Assembly (NCBI GenBank): GCA_009741485.1
Contig: CM019214.1
Coordinates: forward strand, 56,834,894 to 56,898,893
Origin: Malurus cyaneus samueli
Lineage: Eukaryota > Chordata > Aves > Passeriformes > Maluridae
DNA: 64,000 nucleotides
Direction of reading: 5' to 3'
The notes beneath the pieces were generated by a model. It did no database searches, was not told where the DNA came from, and saw only the letters and a list, made by a program, of their open reading frames with translations. This document shows, piece after piece, positions 21,478 through 35,333 of this stretch. The position numbers were made by a program, and so were the translations under genes. Positions within the stretch are counted from its first letter, which is position 1; each line of letters opens with the position of its first letter.

Positions 21478-24400
21478 TCTGGATGTGGTACATAGCTTGG
21501 ACTTTAGAGTAAGTGACATGGATCAATCATTTTAAACTAACTCTCTTTTCCATTCTTTGCTGGTATACCACATTGTACTTTGCACAGCCTTATGCCATGG
21601 TCTTAAGCTTTGTCTGTTTTACCTCATAATTTTTCATGTTTCAGCTACTATAATTGAACAAATATCTCTCCACATTTTGCTGTTCCATATATTAAAACAA
21701 ACAGCTTAACCAAACTTTCTGTCATGCTATCCTGTCATCAATTCACACACAACAGAGAGAAAAAAACAGCTCTCCTTCTCTACTGCTACCAAAACTGTCA
21801 TACAGAATTATAATCCAGGTCATATAAATTCCTCCAGAACATTTTCCACAACATTCATGGGAAATGAAGGTGCAAAAAGCATCCAAGCATGTATTGTCAC
21901 TTATAGAAGAAATCTGAATTAGTCTTTCAAAAGTGTAAGCTTTGTTCCTTGTTCATGACTTTTCTGAGTGAAAAAACACGGAAGCTTGGACGAAGAAGTC
22001 AGTTCTAACCTCCATCAAATGCAAATAGGTATTACAAGAAAAATAAAACATTTCTTCTGTGTTCTGTTTTCCTATAATATATGCCCATCAAGCTTTGAGA
22101 AACAGTACCAATTAACTAACCATAAAGGCTTGACATTTAATGCTGAAACAGATAATAAGGGAGCACAAGTTAAACCTTTCAGGACAATACGGAAACTGAA
22201 GGTGAGTCATAGCACCTGGAAAGATCTGTTCATTCTGTATGAGACTTAAAGGACAAATTGTATGCAGATTGTAAAAATATAATTTTATAAAGGATACAGC
22301 AACTTGGGTGCTGACGTGCCACACATCTGTTTTATATACTGCTGAATAATTTAGTAATGAATTTTAAAATTAGGATAAGTTGTGAAAGGCCATTAATATT
22401 ACATGGAGCATTGTTGAATTAGATAGTATCAAAATTGCATCTGTTGAAGAGTGTTTCTTCCAGTAATGGTCACCTATGTTCATACATAGTCACTGCGTTT
22501 CTTAATTCTAAATATGTTAGTGATGTTCTGGAGATTGAAATCAACAGATGTTATATAGTATATAGCTCTTCCAGATGGCAAACAGATAGCCTAAATCAGC
22601 CTTTTTTTTATCATCAATACCTAAACCATCACTACGAAACTGGTTTTTTTTTTTCCTTGCAACTACCAAGTTGGGAAAAAAGTTGTAAATTTTTCAGTGT
22701 GCGTTCAGAAAACTGATTAATGCTGAAGCCTTAAACCTTTAAATTTCAACTTGATTATGGTACACATTGGATTTTCTCCTAAGTTCCCCAGGAAAAGCTT
22801 TGAAAAGTGTGAAAACTATTGCTGTTGAAGAGAAATTTGTCCTATTTCTTTCTGTATCTGACTGAGTGTCAACATCTTTACCTTTTAAAATGCCATGCTT
22901 CTGTGTTCTCATCAGACAGAAACACAAGGCTTTCCGAGACAGTCAATGGAGAATAAAACTTCCTTTTTGTTGTTAGAATGCAGAAGGATGTCTTATACAG
23001 TAATTTACTTTCTGTTAATACAATATACAGCATTCTATAAGGATTATATTGGTCAGTCTTTCTTGCTACAACTTATACAGAATAAAAAAAAAATATTTCC
23101 TCTTATTCTTTCTGTGAATGCTGTCTTCACAATAGGACATAACTATTGAAACAGTGTTTCAAGATGCTGATGGACACTTTAATCAGCATTTTAAAAGTAG
23201 TAATTTTTTTCATCTGACCCCTTTGGTCCAGAAAGGTACAACCCCTGGCACAGCATTGTTGCAAACAGCTACCACTACTTTCCTTTCTGAAGTCTAATTA
23301 CAGAGAGTTAAGTATTTGCCTTCCCAAATCAAACTCTTACTTGTTTTTCCTGCAATATTACTGTCAATGTCAGCATAGCTGTGAAATGTAACAACCCAGC
23401 CCATTGCACAAATGAAGCAAAGATCTTCCTTTTTTTTTTATCTTTTTTTTTATTTTTTTTATTTTAGAGTTTAAAATAATGGCAAAAATTATACTCAGGA
23501 TCAGAGGTTTTGGTTGATATTAGGGAACCTCCTGTGTTCAGTGACCTGGTACCTTGAACCATTTCTTGCTCCTCTAAAGCTCACTGAATCAAGTTGACTT
23601 TGTAGACTTTCAGATAGGTACTTAGAATGGATACACACTGTTTTTCCCTCCTAATTCTGCCTCAAAACACAAGGTCATATCTCCACTCTCTGTCCCTTGA
23701 TGGGTACTCTCCAGCCGAAATCTGTTATGTAGCCATCTGTTTATTAACTACCAGCATTCTGCAAAATGCATCTGTGAAAGAATCAATTTTTTTTAGAAGT
23801 AGCAACTAGCACTTTAGAAAAACAGTTTCCATGTTCTGCACCCCAGACAGCGAATTCCCTCTACCTTCTGCCTATTTTGACCTTACTTATCAAGCAAGCA
23901 AAGGTATTTTCCTTTTCACTTCTTCAGTGAATAGTGAAATGTTCCTGTTTCGTGCGTTGTCTGTGTTTCAAAGTCCTTGATGATACAATTATTGTGGTAA
24001 CGTATCCAAGACTTTCTAAAATATGTTTTCTTTCTCATGTCTCTGACTGAATCCGTACTAAGCATAAATCATTAAATAATCACAATGCTAACAAAAGTCC
24101 AAACTTTGGAAACTGAGCTGACTTCTTAGGATATTGAAAAGTTCTTCACTGATATAAGAATGGTAAAAGGAAGAAACAAAACTACTTTTCTTTCTTTGTG
24201 ATACTAAAATTTCTGAGATTGAATTTGTCCCTATTATAAAATTACAGGAACTCCTAAGTCCATTTTCTCCTGGTCTGATATTTCTATGTGTGTGTATGAA
24301 CACCTGCATACAACAATCACAAGAGCATGGTTCAGAGTTTAGATTCCTGGGTAAGCTCCTTCAGGTGTCACTGCCTGTCACTCTGCATGTCTGTGTCCTG

Positions 24401-27374
24401 TTGATTCACTGGCACCACTCCGTTGCCATCTTAGTGTGGAAGGAGACAGGCACTACATGTTTTGGCTATGGCAAAAGTTGGAAGGAGAGAGATGGTGGTC
24501 TTTTAGAGGGAGAGAGGGAGTAGAAAGTCTTCAGGCATGATTCTTGTGCAGACACGAGTTAGTAGTAACTTACAAGACTACCTATAAATAATCGATGAAG
24601 AAAAGTATTATCACAGTTCATTTGCTGTTTTTTTTTTTTATTTTTTTTTTTAACATGTTATTAAGAATCACTGCAGCCTACTACAACCTTAAAGTCTCAA
24701 ATTTCAAGCCAGTGGGAGAGGGACTAACATGAAAATATATAATTAACATCCTAACCAGGTTCCTGGTTGATAGAGAGAAATAGACATTTATTATACGACT
24801 GGTGTTTAAGATCAGCAGTATTGTTAACTTCAGGTCAGACCATAAAAATAGCTGACCATGGAAGAGTTAAATGCACAATGTGCTGCAGAGAATACACAGT
24901 GAACTATATTTATAGTTAATACAGCTAACTAATTACCATGGCAGGTAAATTACTGACAATCACACATCTTACTTAAGTGTGTCAGAGTGCAGGTAAATTA
25001 TCTGAATAGGCTGTTGAGCTATTCTGAGTCATTCTAGTTAAGCCTAGATGATGCAGGGAAAAGGTGGATGGTGCATGCTACAGATGGCAATAAAACCCAA
25101 TTTTATGTCCTTTATTTTTCAGGATTCTTGTAGATAATCCACAATTCAGTGACATCCTGCGTTTGAATACTTTCTACAGGGCAACATCATGTAGTGATAT
25201 AAACATATCATATGGATATGTATCATATAGATTATACAACAACTATTTTGCATTAAAGCACTACAATCTTGCTGCATGTGATTAAAAGTAATTAAAAAAT
25301 GAAAAAAAACCAACATTTTTGCAGCTCATACCACTGTTCATTGGTTCTAAATTGCAATCTGCAGAAACAAAACATGGTTTTCACTCAGATTATTCATATA
25401 GTCAAGGCCTGACATTCTCAAAGGTACCACTTGCTGGTGGTAATATATGTAGCATAGAATAAAACTGAAATAAAACATATGAGAGAACCAGGGAGAAGTA
25501 AAGATGCCTTAAAAATCTATTGGCATACACAGTTATTATGTAAAAAATAAAGTTTTATTGAATACTACATAGATTTGCCTTAATTTTAACTCCTTTAGGT
25601 TAAGTTCTAAATTGAAAAGTAATGCGTGCTCTATTGTTTATCTTGTAGAGGTCCACAGCCTTCAATACATTTCAAAGGTGTATTTGCTGCTTCTAGATTT
25701 GAATTAGTCTCTCAATCTTCCTCCAACAGAAAACTACCAGCTGTGACCACCAGTAATTCCTCTTCTTTTGTCATAACAAAACATGTAGTGCCATATCTGG
25801 AGATAAATTAGTCTGGTGGGTTCAGAAATGGGAGTCAGCAAAACTAAAGAAGGAATGAATTACCTAAGAGCAGAACAACAAGGCTGAGAAAAGACTCATG
25901 TTGAGAGTGCTGTGGCATGGATAGTTGTACAATATAATCAGCATAACAAAAATAATTGCTGTACTTAACGGCCAAAGAGACCCAAAATTTTCTGTCCCCA
26001 AAATAAAAATGAAAATGGTTTCCCAAAATTTCAAAACTTTTTCTGATTTTCTGGCAAGTTTAAGGGTCTGTTATTACTAAAATTATCTCAAATTCTAGCA
26101 GGCAGTTCCTTTTGTTTCCATTAACTGCAATACATTTGTGCTTTGAATCCCTACAAGAAAAGAAATCCACTTATAAATAATAAATGTACTATATGTAAGA
26201 CAAAACATATTTTACACATCTGTCTTTTTCACCACCTTAAATTTGAATCATCTTCAGAGATAATGTCTGTATACACAGAAATTATGTAAAAAATTATTTC
26301 CATGACATAAAGATCTATGATATTTTACAGTGAGGAGGAATCTACTGTATTTTTGAATGGAAGGATCCTTGTTGGCATTGAAAAAACAGGAAGATCTACA
26401 GTTTTAAAGACAGAAAGTTGACATATCCATGCCATTGAGAGTGTCAAAATAAGATGAATGCTCTATGAAAAGCCCCCAGCACTGAATCTGTCACAGGGCA
26501 CCACCAGAGAGCACTGCCCAGCAGTTCCCCCCACTCTTTCCATCATGACTAGTGCAGACATAGGCTGCAAACAGAAAAAAAAGTATTTTCACCCTGTGAA
26601 CTCTGCTAGATGTGTATCACTGACAGTATGCTGTTATACATGTGCAAGCAAATGTAGTCCTGTGACAGCAGACGAAGTAACCAGGATTAGTTCTTAACCA
26701 GGACTCAGCAAACTAGCACTGGCTATCTCAGCCTCCTAAAAATGCATCCTTTCAGAGTGGTGCATGCCTGATCTTGTGTCAAAAATGACATTCACCGTCT
26801 GTCTGACAATGCAGGGCAAAAGGTAAATCTTACCCACAAGCAGAGAATAAAATGCAAATGTTTCATTTTCTCCTGAACCAAAAGATGTTGCTCAGTAAGG
26901 ATTTGATCTTGCATGAACCAGCTTTATAGCTCTACAGTGTGGATATCTATAGCTTAGATATCTATAGCTGATCACTTTTGTCACCTTTTGCAGTCAATGA
27001 GAGAAATGGGCACTCTACTAGGTACAATTCCTCTTACTGTTGAATAGATCTGTTGGCTGATATTACTGTAAAAAATATTCTTTTTACCTATAGCTGATTA
27101 GGATTTCACTTAAAAAAATAAAAAAAAACCAACAAAACAAAAAGTATTGAAATATAAACCAGAAAATCAATTAAGTCCAAGGACCATGAAATCTGTACTA
27201 ATCTAGAAGGGTATGGTGCCTCAATAAAACAAAATAACTAACTAATTAGAAGTCTAATTTTGTTCAATTATTCAAAAGAAATGCATGTTCCCATCAGAAA
27301 TGTTCAGCTACAACAGAGACACCTTCACAGTCACCACTGTGGAGATATTTAAAGAGCAAAACACATACCCTCCA
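21478..27374. other. Non-coding, minor T runs and a 15-base duplication
   Basis: Nearly 6 kb with no recognised gene or transposon. T/A-rich runs lie at 23429-23465 and 24629-24651. GATATCTATAGCT is duplicated at 26942 and 26957. A good splice-donor match, AAGGTGAGT, ends an open stretch near 22203, but no convincing acceptor pairs with it. Confidence 0.5.
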
Positions 27375-28030
27375 TCATATAATAGAAAAATGGAATGGTT
27401 TGTGTTGGAAAGGAGCTTAAGGATCACCTAGTTCCAGCTCCCTGCCATGGAGGGAGACGAACCTTCCACTAGACCAGATTGCCTAGAGCCCTATCCAACC
27501 TGGCCTTGATCATTTCCAGGGATGGGGCACCCACAATTTCTTTGGTCAACTTGTCCCAGTGTCTCACTGCCCTCACAGTAAAGAATTTCTTCCTTACAAC
27601 TAAACTAAGCCTACCCTTATTTAGTTTAAAGCCAATACCTTCTGTCCAGTTAGGAGATGTTCCTCCCATGAAAGCACAGCAGATGAGAAGAATCACTTCC
27701 CTTGATCTGCTGGTTGTGTTCCTTTTGATGAATTTTCCACACAACTTGTATTTGTGCTCAGGATCATCCCTACATTATACCTGGTCCTGTAGAACTTCAT
27801 GAAGTTTGCATTGCCCAAGCCTGTCCAGGTCCCTGTGGATTTATCCTTTCCGTCTATAATGTTAACTGCACCACACAGTTCAGTGTTGTTGTCAAACTTG
27901 CTGAGGTTTTACTCAATCCCACTGTCTATGCCACTGATCCCTGAGGAACACAATTCATCACCAGTCTCCACTTGGACATATGTCTGCCGATTGCTACTCC
28001 ACAAGTTCCTAAAATTCCACAGACTGTATC
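27375..28030 (-). mobile_element. CR1 LINE fragment, antisense, internally deleted
   Basis: The + strand carries the reverse complement of CR1 in order: 3' end (AATGGAATGGTTTGTGTTGG), C-terminal coding part, a block with GATCTGCTGGTTGTGTTCCT, then GAACTTCATGAAGTTTGCAT, AACTGCACCACACAGTTCAG and CCCTGAGGAACACAATTCAT. These are landmarks of the CR1 reverse-transcriptase region. On the minus strand 27469-27744 reads RKKFFTVRAVRHWDKLTKE and APSLEMIKARLDRALGNLV. Several internal deletions relative to remembered CR1 copies shorten it. It is the longest CR1 piece here by family span, and the high divergence suggests an old insertion. Confidence 0.92.
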
Positions 28031-31000
28031 TTTCCTCAGTTCCACCTGTCTTAAAAATACGGAAGAAAAAACAAAATGAAAATTGCACACGATCAAAGAT
28101 TAAATTTAAAACTGAGCAAGAAGCACCGTGTCCATTGGTCAGTGACTGAGAGACACTGAGAGAAGGAGATGCTTGCACTGTTACTGTCAGCTCCTCACAC
28201 TGTCAGTGAAAACCTGAATGACCGATAGCAGTACCAATCACAATTTAACCACTTAAGTTAAATGTCTAAATTTAAGTAAAATTAATTCAGGCCTGATTAA
28301 CTGCATAAGAATGGTCTCTTAAGGCAAAATTTCAGGCATAAAGGTGTAGGAGGAAAGCTATTTACTCCCACTGGCAAATTTTTGTCCAAGACATTTAGGT
28401 GTATTACAAACCAAATGTGTGATAAATATGCAGCTGACCCTGGCAAGAAAAGTGGTGGTACTTTAGCCCAAAGCTGAAAAATTACTGTGTTAATATGTGA
28501 ATTGAGGATAAATTTTATAATATTTTGTTGTATGTTATATAATTGAAAACACATAATTGCTTATCTGACTTCAGTAAAAACAGTCCCCAAAGTACTTGGC
28601 TTTCTAGATTTTCAACACAAATGTGGGCAATGTTTAGTTAGCATAAGGGTTTTTTCCTGATATACAATATATGGCAATATCAGCATGATGATAAACACTG
28701 CCCTTACTTGGCTAGTACTTTTACCCTCCATTTCCAAATAATCTGTCAGGCAGTCTGTCTCTAAAGCTTTATGATTTTCTGAAATAGATGGTATTATGGA
28801 GCTGTGGTAGTCATTCCATGGCTAAGTTGTAATACCTTCCATTATAAGCTCAATTAGGCCCTTACATCTAATTTTAACTTCAGACTGTTCTATTAGAAAT
28901 TTCTCGTGTGGTGTTCTGAAAGTAGATGACTTTTTTCTCCCCTAGAAAGTTTGAGGGTAATTGGACAAGGCATTTGTGAAAATGCTGGAAAATCAGTAGT
29001 AATTTGCATTTTACATTATCCTAATGTATTTCAGAACAGCATATTCCCAAAACAGCATGTTGCAGAAAAAGCAAATGTGGTTTGTTCTTCTGTCTTCACT
29101 GAGGACTGAGGAGTTTATGATCTTTACAGGACCAGACAGATCTACCAATTCTAGGGAAGAAGCAAAGCTTAAAAGATTCTCAAGAGTTGGGCTGTTGTGA
29201 GAGCTTTTGTTTACCAAGTGCTCAGCAATAGGAGGCCATCTCAACATCTTCCTATGTAATATTTTAAACAACAGAATTAGGAAAAAAAATAGTAAGATTA
29301 GATAAAGTTTCGTCTTACTGAAAAGAAAGCAAAATCCCTTAAAAATCATTTACACTACTTTTCAGATATTTCTCTCCATTACTTTTAAAAAGACTTTATT
29401 AGAACATTGTGCAAGAAATAAGAAATTTGAAAGTCAGAGAACTGTAACATTTTAAAATAAAATTTATAAAATCTAAAAATCAGGAACCCTGACATTCTTA
29501 TGTTAAGTACCAATGCTTCCATTATTCCTGTCTCTTACTCCTCAGTCACTTTCCTTTTATGTATAGCTGAAATGTCGTTTATTGACCTTGACTTTTAGGT
29601 CATGATCACCTACTAAGTAATAAACCACGATGTTGTACTACTACAAAAACCTAGTGTTAAAATATAGGTACCATACAGTACTGGAAAAAATATTGCAAAT
29701 TTAAGCAAATAGAAATTATACATTTATGTTATTCTATTTCCCTTTCTCTAGTTAATGAAATGTTCTTTCCAAAGTTCTTATATAGATCTGTATAAAATTA
29801 CATTATTATCACAGGAAACTGGTATAATCTCTAATATAAATCTCATGCTTTAGTTTTTCACATTTTACTTAAAGGAGGCTGAGAAGCACCATTTTACAGC
29901 AAGTGCCATATTTATAAGCCTGTAAACCAGGCAACAAAACATAGCCATTACAAGTTGAAAACTAAAATTTACCTCCAACTTGCATTCAAATAAAACATTA
30001 TAGTATTATACATACAGTTCTTCATATTAATATTTTATATACCTTACTGAAGGTTTTAGTGAACTGTATTTCATATAATTTTCAGTATTATTAGAATATA
30101 TAATTATAGAACATATAATTATGTCTCAGAGTAGAGATTGATTTTTAACCCAGGTGTAGGCAAGGCATGGAAAGAAAATTATTTCACCTAATTTCAGTCA
30201 CCTAAAATTTAGTCACCATTTCCAAAGAGGTCACCCCAAAGTCTAATTATCCCACGAAAACAGAGAACGCCTCCAGAATGCAATTTATTCCTTTTGAAGA
30301 TTCCAAGACAAAGTTCAGTTTCCTCAAAACATTGATTTCTCTGTTTCAAGTGTTCTGGGGTACAAGACATAAAGATTGGGCTGGCAAGCACAGCTAAAGA
30401 ACCTCCTTTGGAGCTGCTGCTGAAAGTAGCACAGGTCATACCAAAATGCTGAATTTGTTACTAGATTCAATGTTTTGGGAACTGAATTCCCCCCAGCTGT
30501 CAACTTTAAACTAAATAATCAACTTTCTTAGTGAATACAATTAGGCAACAGTATTGGCCCCCACACCCACAGGCAGAAACATAAGTCTAATAGGTGGGCT
30601 TGTTTGTCATGTGACATTTTAAAAAATTATGTTACCTGGAGAACAGTACAGGTCTGCCAATCTACGTTTCAGAAGAGTTTTACTGTCACAGAGATTGAAG
30701 GAAGGTATAATGAGTGACTTTTATGCCAAGGACAGCAGGCATAGAGAGTTCTGTATATCCTTAACTTGTAAGAATAATTACTGTTTAGTAAAATGATTAA
30801 CCATTAACCAATTAAAAAAACCCACATCTTTCAATTTCATCATCTTCAATATGCTTAAATTTAGCAATTTATGAGCTTTTTCTGAAGGAGAGCTTAAAAG
30901 ATGAAGATTAGACATAAGAGAGAAAATAAGATCACTAAAGAAAAATTGAAGATAAGAAAGGTAAAAATATTTCCTTCTTTCTAGAGTAATACATTTTCTT

Positions 31001-31140
31001 GGTAATACATTATGAGCTAACAACAGTGATGCTCCTATTACAATGAAAATTTATTCTTAAATGATTTAGCAATTGCAGTGTATGATGAATAAATTATATA
31101 TGAAGATTAAGTAAGGAAACATTAGAGTGTCAATTGCTTC
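28031..31140. other. Non-coding, very AT-rich, nothing recognised
   Basis: Three kilobases without a recognised element. The part from about 29390 to 30130 is especially AT-rich, with ATATAATTAT repeated near 30100-30120. A minus-strand frame at 29011-29349 (112 codons, F/L-rich) is treated as chance. Confidence 0.5.
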
Positions 31141-31214
31141 TTTCCTTTTTTTTTTTTTGGTTTTTTTTGGGGGTTTTTTTTGTTTTGTTTTGTTTTTTTT
31201 TTTTGTTTTTTTTT
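31141..31214. repeat. T/G low-complexity tract
   Basis: Runs of T are interrupted by GG, GGGGG and single G, followed by TTTTGTTTTG units. It is the same type and the same strand as the tracts at 11391, 21337, 35267 and 52655. Confidence 0.9.
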
Positions 31215-32639
31215 AGCAGAATTAAACCAGGGATATGTTCTGCTAAAACATTTCTAACATTTGAAAAATCTGGGTGCATTTTTCACAGATAATTCCACTT
31301 TTCTCCACTTTCTTCATAGTCATATTCTAACCCAAACCAGTATTACTTCATGCATCAAAAAGAAGGAGGTCTTAAAAGAACTTAAGATGTTATTTTTCCT
31401 GTTAAGATACAAATCTTGAGGTCTAGAGATGCTCCTGTAATTACAGATTTTTGGACAATTAGAGGCACTTTGGACAAATTTTGCCAACTCACTCTTCCTC
31501 TTTATGTGTAAATGATGATGTATCAACATTTGAACATAGAGGTGTCTAGGCTTAATAGAGTACTAGATCAATCAATATTAACCAGGCTGATTTAGTTTAC
31601 AAGTTTCTTGTACCATGAAAGAATTTTGTGCAGAGATTGGAACTCTTCTTTACAATTATCTTTCTAATTCAATAAATTGTCTGACTCTTGTAGCTCAGTC
31701 ATTTTAACACCAAGGGAGTGATATGTAAGATTCCTTGGTAATCAGCTGTCAATCATATTTTCAGTTAAGGGTATACCCTACATACAAGTGTGAAAAATCA
31801 TTTTTAGAAGTGTTTCTGTGTTCGTTAATGGTTTCTAAATCAATATGACATATATTTCTTCAAACAATTACTGCATTACTGTCTCCTATCAAAAGACTAG
31901 CAAAAAAAAACCATCCACCTCAAATCAATTTAGAATGACAGATTCACTTAATAACTGAGATCTGTAGTACACAGATTTTTTTAAGCTGACACAGAAAAAT
32001 AGCCTTACCTTCCCTTTAAAATCCCCTCCTGCAAACAATTCAAATGTCACTGAATGCTAAAAATAGAAACTCTGATTCTTTAAAATAGCACGTATTTGAT
32101 AGACATTAAAAGTATTATTAAATCCTTCACTTCATGCTATTTGGCATGAGAAGTTTAATAAGTTCCATTTCAGTCTACAGGGTTTTATATGTCTGTCCAT
32201 TACATGAAACTGAAGAAATGCAGAGCAGACAACTCTTCATTCAGAGAACTAATAAGCTCACTAAGCCATATCGTTTTTCACTTTTCTTACACATTTGGGA
32301 AGCACTAAGTAATTTTTCCTATGAAGGAAACTTCTTTCCCTATCCAAAGAAAGCACTTTCCTTGTACAGTGTCTAAATAACAAACCACTTCAAGACAAAT
32401 ATTAGCTGAGGAACTTGTGTAAAAGAAATGCTACATGTAGGTTATATGTGGGTGAAAGCCCATGGTGAAGATTTTATCTCTCAGATATCCTCTGACTGCA
32501 GGAATCCTAGACACAGATAGAGATTCTGCTTTCTTTCTGAAGTATTGTATCATTGAGAGTTTTGATCCTTTACCATAAATCTTCAGTTTGTCACAGGACG
32601 GTAGAAAATGTTATGTGGTCTGTGATACATAAGGTCGTA
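31215..32639. other. Non-coding, nothing recognised
   Basis: Unique AT-rich sequence. Open frames up to 80 codons are within chance. Confidence 0.5.
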
Positions 32640-32755
32640 TAAAATCGATGTCCTGTAGACCCTGTACAGGACACTTCCCTACAATTCATAGGGTTTGAAC
32701 TAAATTATTTCCAGGCCTTTTCCATCCTATGACCTTACTGTTTGACCTTCAGAGG
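32640..32755 (+). mobile_element. Possible ancient CR1 3' end
   Basis: GGGTTTGAACTAAATTATTT followed by CCAGGCCTTTTCCATCCTAT and CTTACTGTTTG parallels the CR1 terminus GGGGTTGGACTAGATGATCTCCAGAGGTCCCTTCCAACC...ATTCTGTG. Substitutions are many, as expected for an old copy. The 5' half of the interval is not clearly CR1. Confidence 0.4.
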
Positions 32756-35266
32756 ATAGCATCAAGATTAGTTCTACAGGTTATACATTTCATCTCTAAT
32801 ACCCAGGAAATACCTTTGTCCAAGTTTTCAGTCCTATCACTGAAACTGCTCCATGCTTCTGAAGAAAACTGTAAATTCAAAGGTTTGAAGCTTTGATGAA
32901 GTGCTTGAACTGGAGCTGAGGAAAGAATCTGACAGTGATACTGAGCAATGTGAAATTCTGTGTCTGAAGAAGGATGAGGAGATAGCTGGGGATCGGTGCT
33001 GATTAAAAAGCATTTCTACAATCAGACACAGAGCACTGGGGCTCTGCATTTCATTGCAGAAGTCTGAACATGCACTTGGTTAAATAAAAAAAATAATATT
33101 CCCATTTATTTCACTGATTGTCAGACTAAGCTTCTGACGGGAAGCTTGTCATACTCTTTAAATAGAGGGCAAACCTTCACAGCAGCACACCCTTCCACTT
33201 AGAGTTTTCAGAATACATAATGATGACTTACAGAAATTACAAATGGAACTTGCTTCTAGTTTGCCTTCTCTCGATACAGCTGACTCTCATAAATTTTAAT
33301 TGAGCCATATAGAGCAGACAGTGGGTGAAAAGGAAGTGCCATAGGAGGAAAACAATGATGACCTTGTACATGATACCTTTCTCTTTGTCAAAGCACTTCT
33401 CATAAAATACGGACTGGTATCTTAAGGAAATGAGTATGAATTATAGGCATGAAGAGCAGAGGGAAAGAAAGATGTTAAACTTGTCTTCCTTTCTTTAAAG
33501 GTTATTTCTAATTTTTCATTTAATGTCCCTAATGAGATACCTGTTGTTGCCCCAGACACACTTGCCTATTTCAACAGGTGACAGATTGAACTCCAAACTT
33601 CAAATATTAGAAGGTAATAGCTAGTTAAAGGCTTTTTATTAGAATCACAAAGAAAAACTCTACAACTATCAGAAAATTCAAAACGTTCAGAAGTGAATGA
33701 CCCATTCCTGAGTTTTAAACGTTAATTTTATACAGCTGGTCTTCAAAATAAAGGTGTATATGCTCCAGCATAAAACATTACATGGATATTAAATAGATGA
33801 GGATGTTAAGAAATCAGCCTATTTACAGTTTATGAGCTGCATTTCATATTCAGTGTCAATTTACAAACATCACTTTTAACCTGGGCCTTACATGTCTTCT
33901 TCTGACTTTTAGTTCAGCATTGAGCTAAATTCCACAGACGGTGTTATGAGAAATTCTTGCTTTTATCACAGAGCAGACAATAAGAGTCATTAAAATTTGA
34001 TGACTTAAATGGGATAATGTTCAACTGAGAGATGCAAGCAATCCAGAATATTTTTCTTTTAAGTTTGTGTATGAAAGACAGCATTACTTGGTAACTGATT
34101 ACCTTGGAAAGGCTTCAGTTACTGAAAAAGTTGGTTGATGATTGCAACAGAAAGGTTTGCAGAGACTCTTCTCTCCAGAATAGGTGTAATCTGTAGTAAA
34201 CCTCATAGCCCTTGTCCATGTTATCCATGACAGAAGACCTAATGAAGAGCACAGGAGCTTTCTCTAACCATTAACTTACCTTTCATACACATCAGTATGA
34301 AAAATCCAGGGCTGGAAGGGCATGCACCCATCATGTACATGAGAACCTCTCCTGGATTATTCAGTTCACATACAGCAGACTGGCTCTATCCACAATACAT
34401 AGAAATCAGCAATGGACCTTTACTGAAACTCATACGGGCAAGGTGTAAAGATGGTTGCTGGTTTGTTTTTTCCTTTCTTTCCCCTCAGAACAAAGCAAAT
34501 AACGTGAGAGTTCTGCTGTAGTTCAGCAAGGTGATCTTTTTACAGCATGAAGGTGAGGTCACGTATTGCATGCCCAGAGGTGCATAGTAAAGGCATGTAT
34601 GAGGCTAGGATAATATTGAAGGGAGGAAACAAAACTGCTTCACTCTTGTCTACCAGAGCTTTAAAAAAAAAGAAAAATTCTGTATATGCTTGCAGGTTAG
34701 CTGCTTGAAGCATTGTGGGCTTCAGCATGAATTACCATTCATGCAATCTGCAGTGGCAGTGAACCCGTTCACCAGGGGAAACTTGGAACTGAAACTGATT
34801 ATAACACCAGAGATGTATTCACAGTGGGCAGAGAGGAAACATTAAAGCTAAGAGAAGTTTTGAAGCACGTATTCCCCGGTGTATCTGGGGAAAATGTACT
34901 TGGAATAGGTAACAGCTTATTATCCTTTCAACGTGTATCCATTTCATCTTGGTTCAGTCTTACTTAAATACTACGTGATTTCTTCTCCATGATGACACGA
35001 GGCAAAGTTTAATCCTGCCAGAGAGAGTACCAATCTTTAGAAGGGAATAGGAATGCAAGAAAATAGTTGTTATTATCACTTGCAATGTTTTATACCTATG
35101 TGCAAGAGCTTTCTGGATTTTTCTTTAAACTGACTAATGTTTCATAATGTTGTAACTGTATTTTCTCTCCTTGCCTTGTCAATATATACTCAAGCCTTCT
35201 TTCCATCCATTCTTTAAGAATTTAAGTAGAAAATTGCCTTCACAATAAAAAAAATCTCTTGAGGGT
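32756..35266. other. Non-coding, nothing recognised
   Basis: No gene or repeat family was recognised. The stretch around 33880-34130 is complex in texture but lacks a distinctive site cluster. Confidence 0.5.
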
Positions 35267-35333
35267 GTTTTGGTTTTTGGGTTTTTTTGTTGGTTTTTTT
35301 TTTTTTTTTAATTTGTGGTTTTTGGTTTTTTTA
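35267..35333. repeat. T/G low-complexity tract
   Basis: T runs with GG and GGG interruptions (TTTTGGTTTTTGGG, then TTGGTTTT) form another member of the strand-biased T/G tract set. Confidence 0.88.

Noticed and set aside
22112..22249. Open stretch ending in AAG|GTGAGT near 22200
   Set aside because: The donor match is good, but no convincing acceptor frames the segment and its composition equals its surroundings.
27479..28178. Several 89-116 codon frames on both strands
   Set aside because: They lie mainly in the antisense CR1 copy; the + strand frames are shadows.
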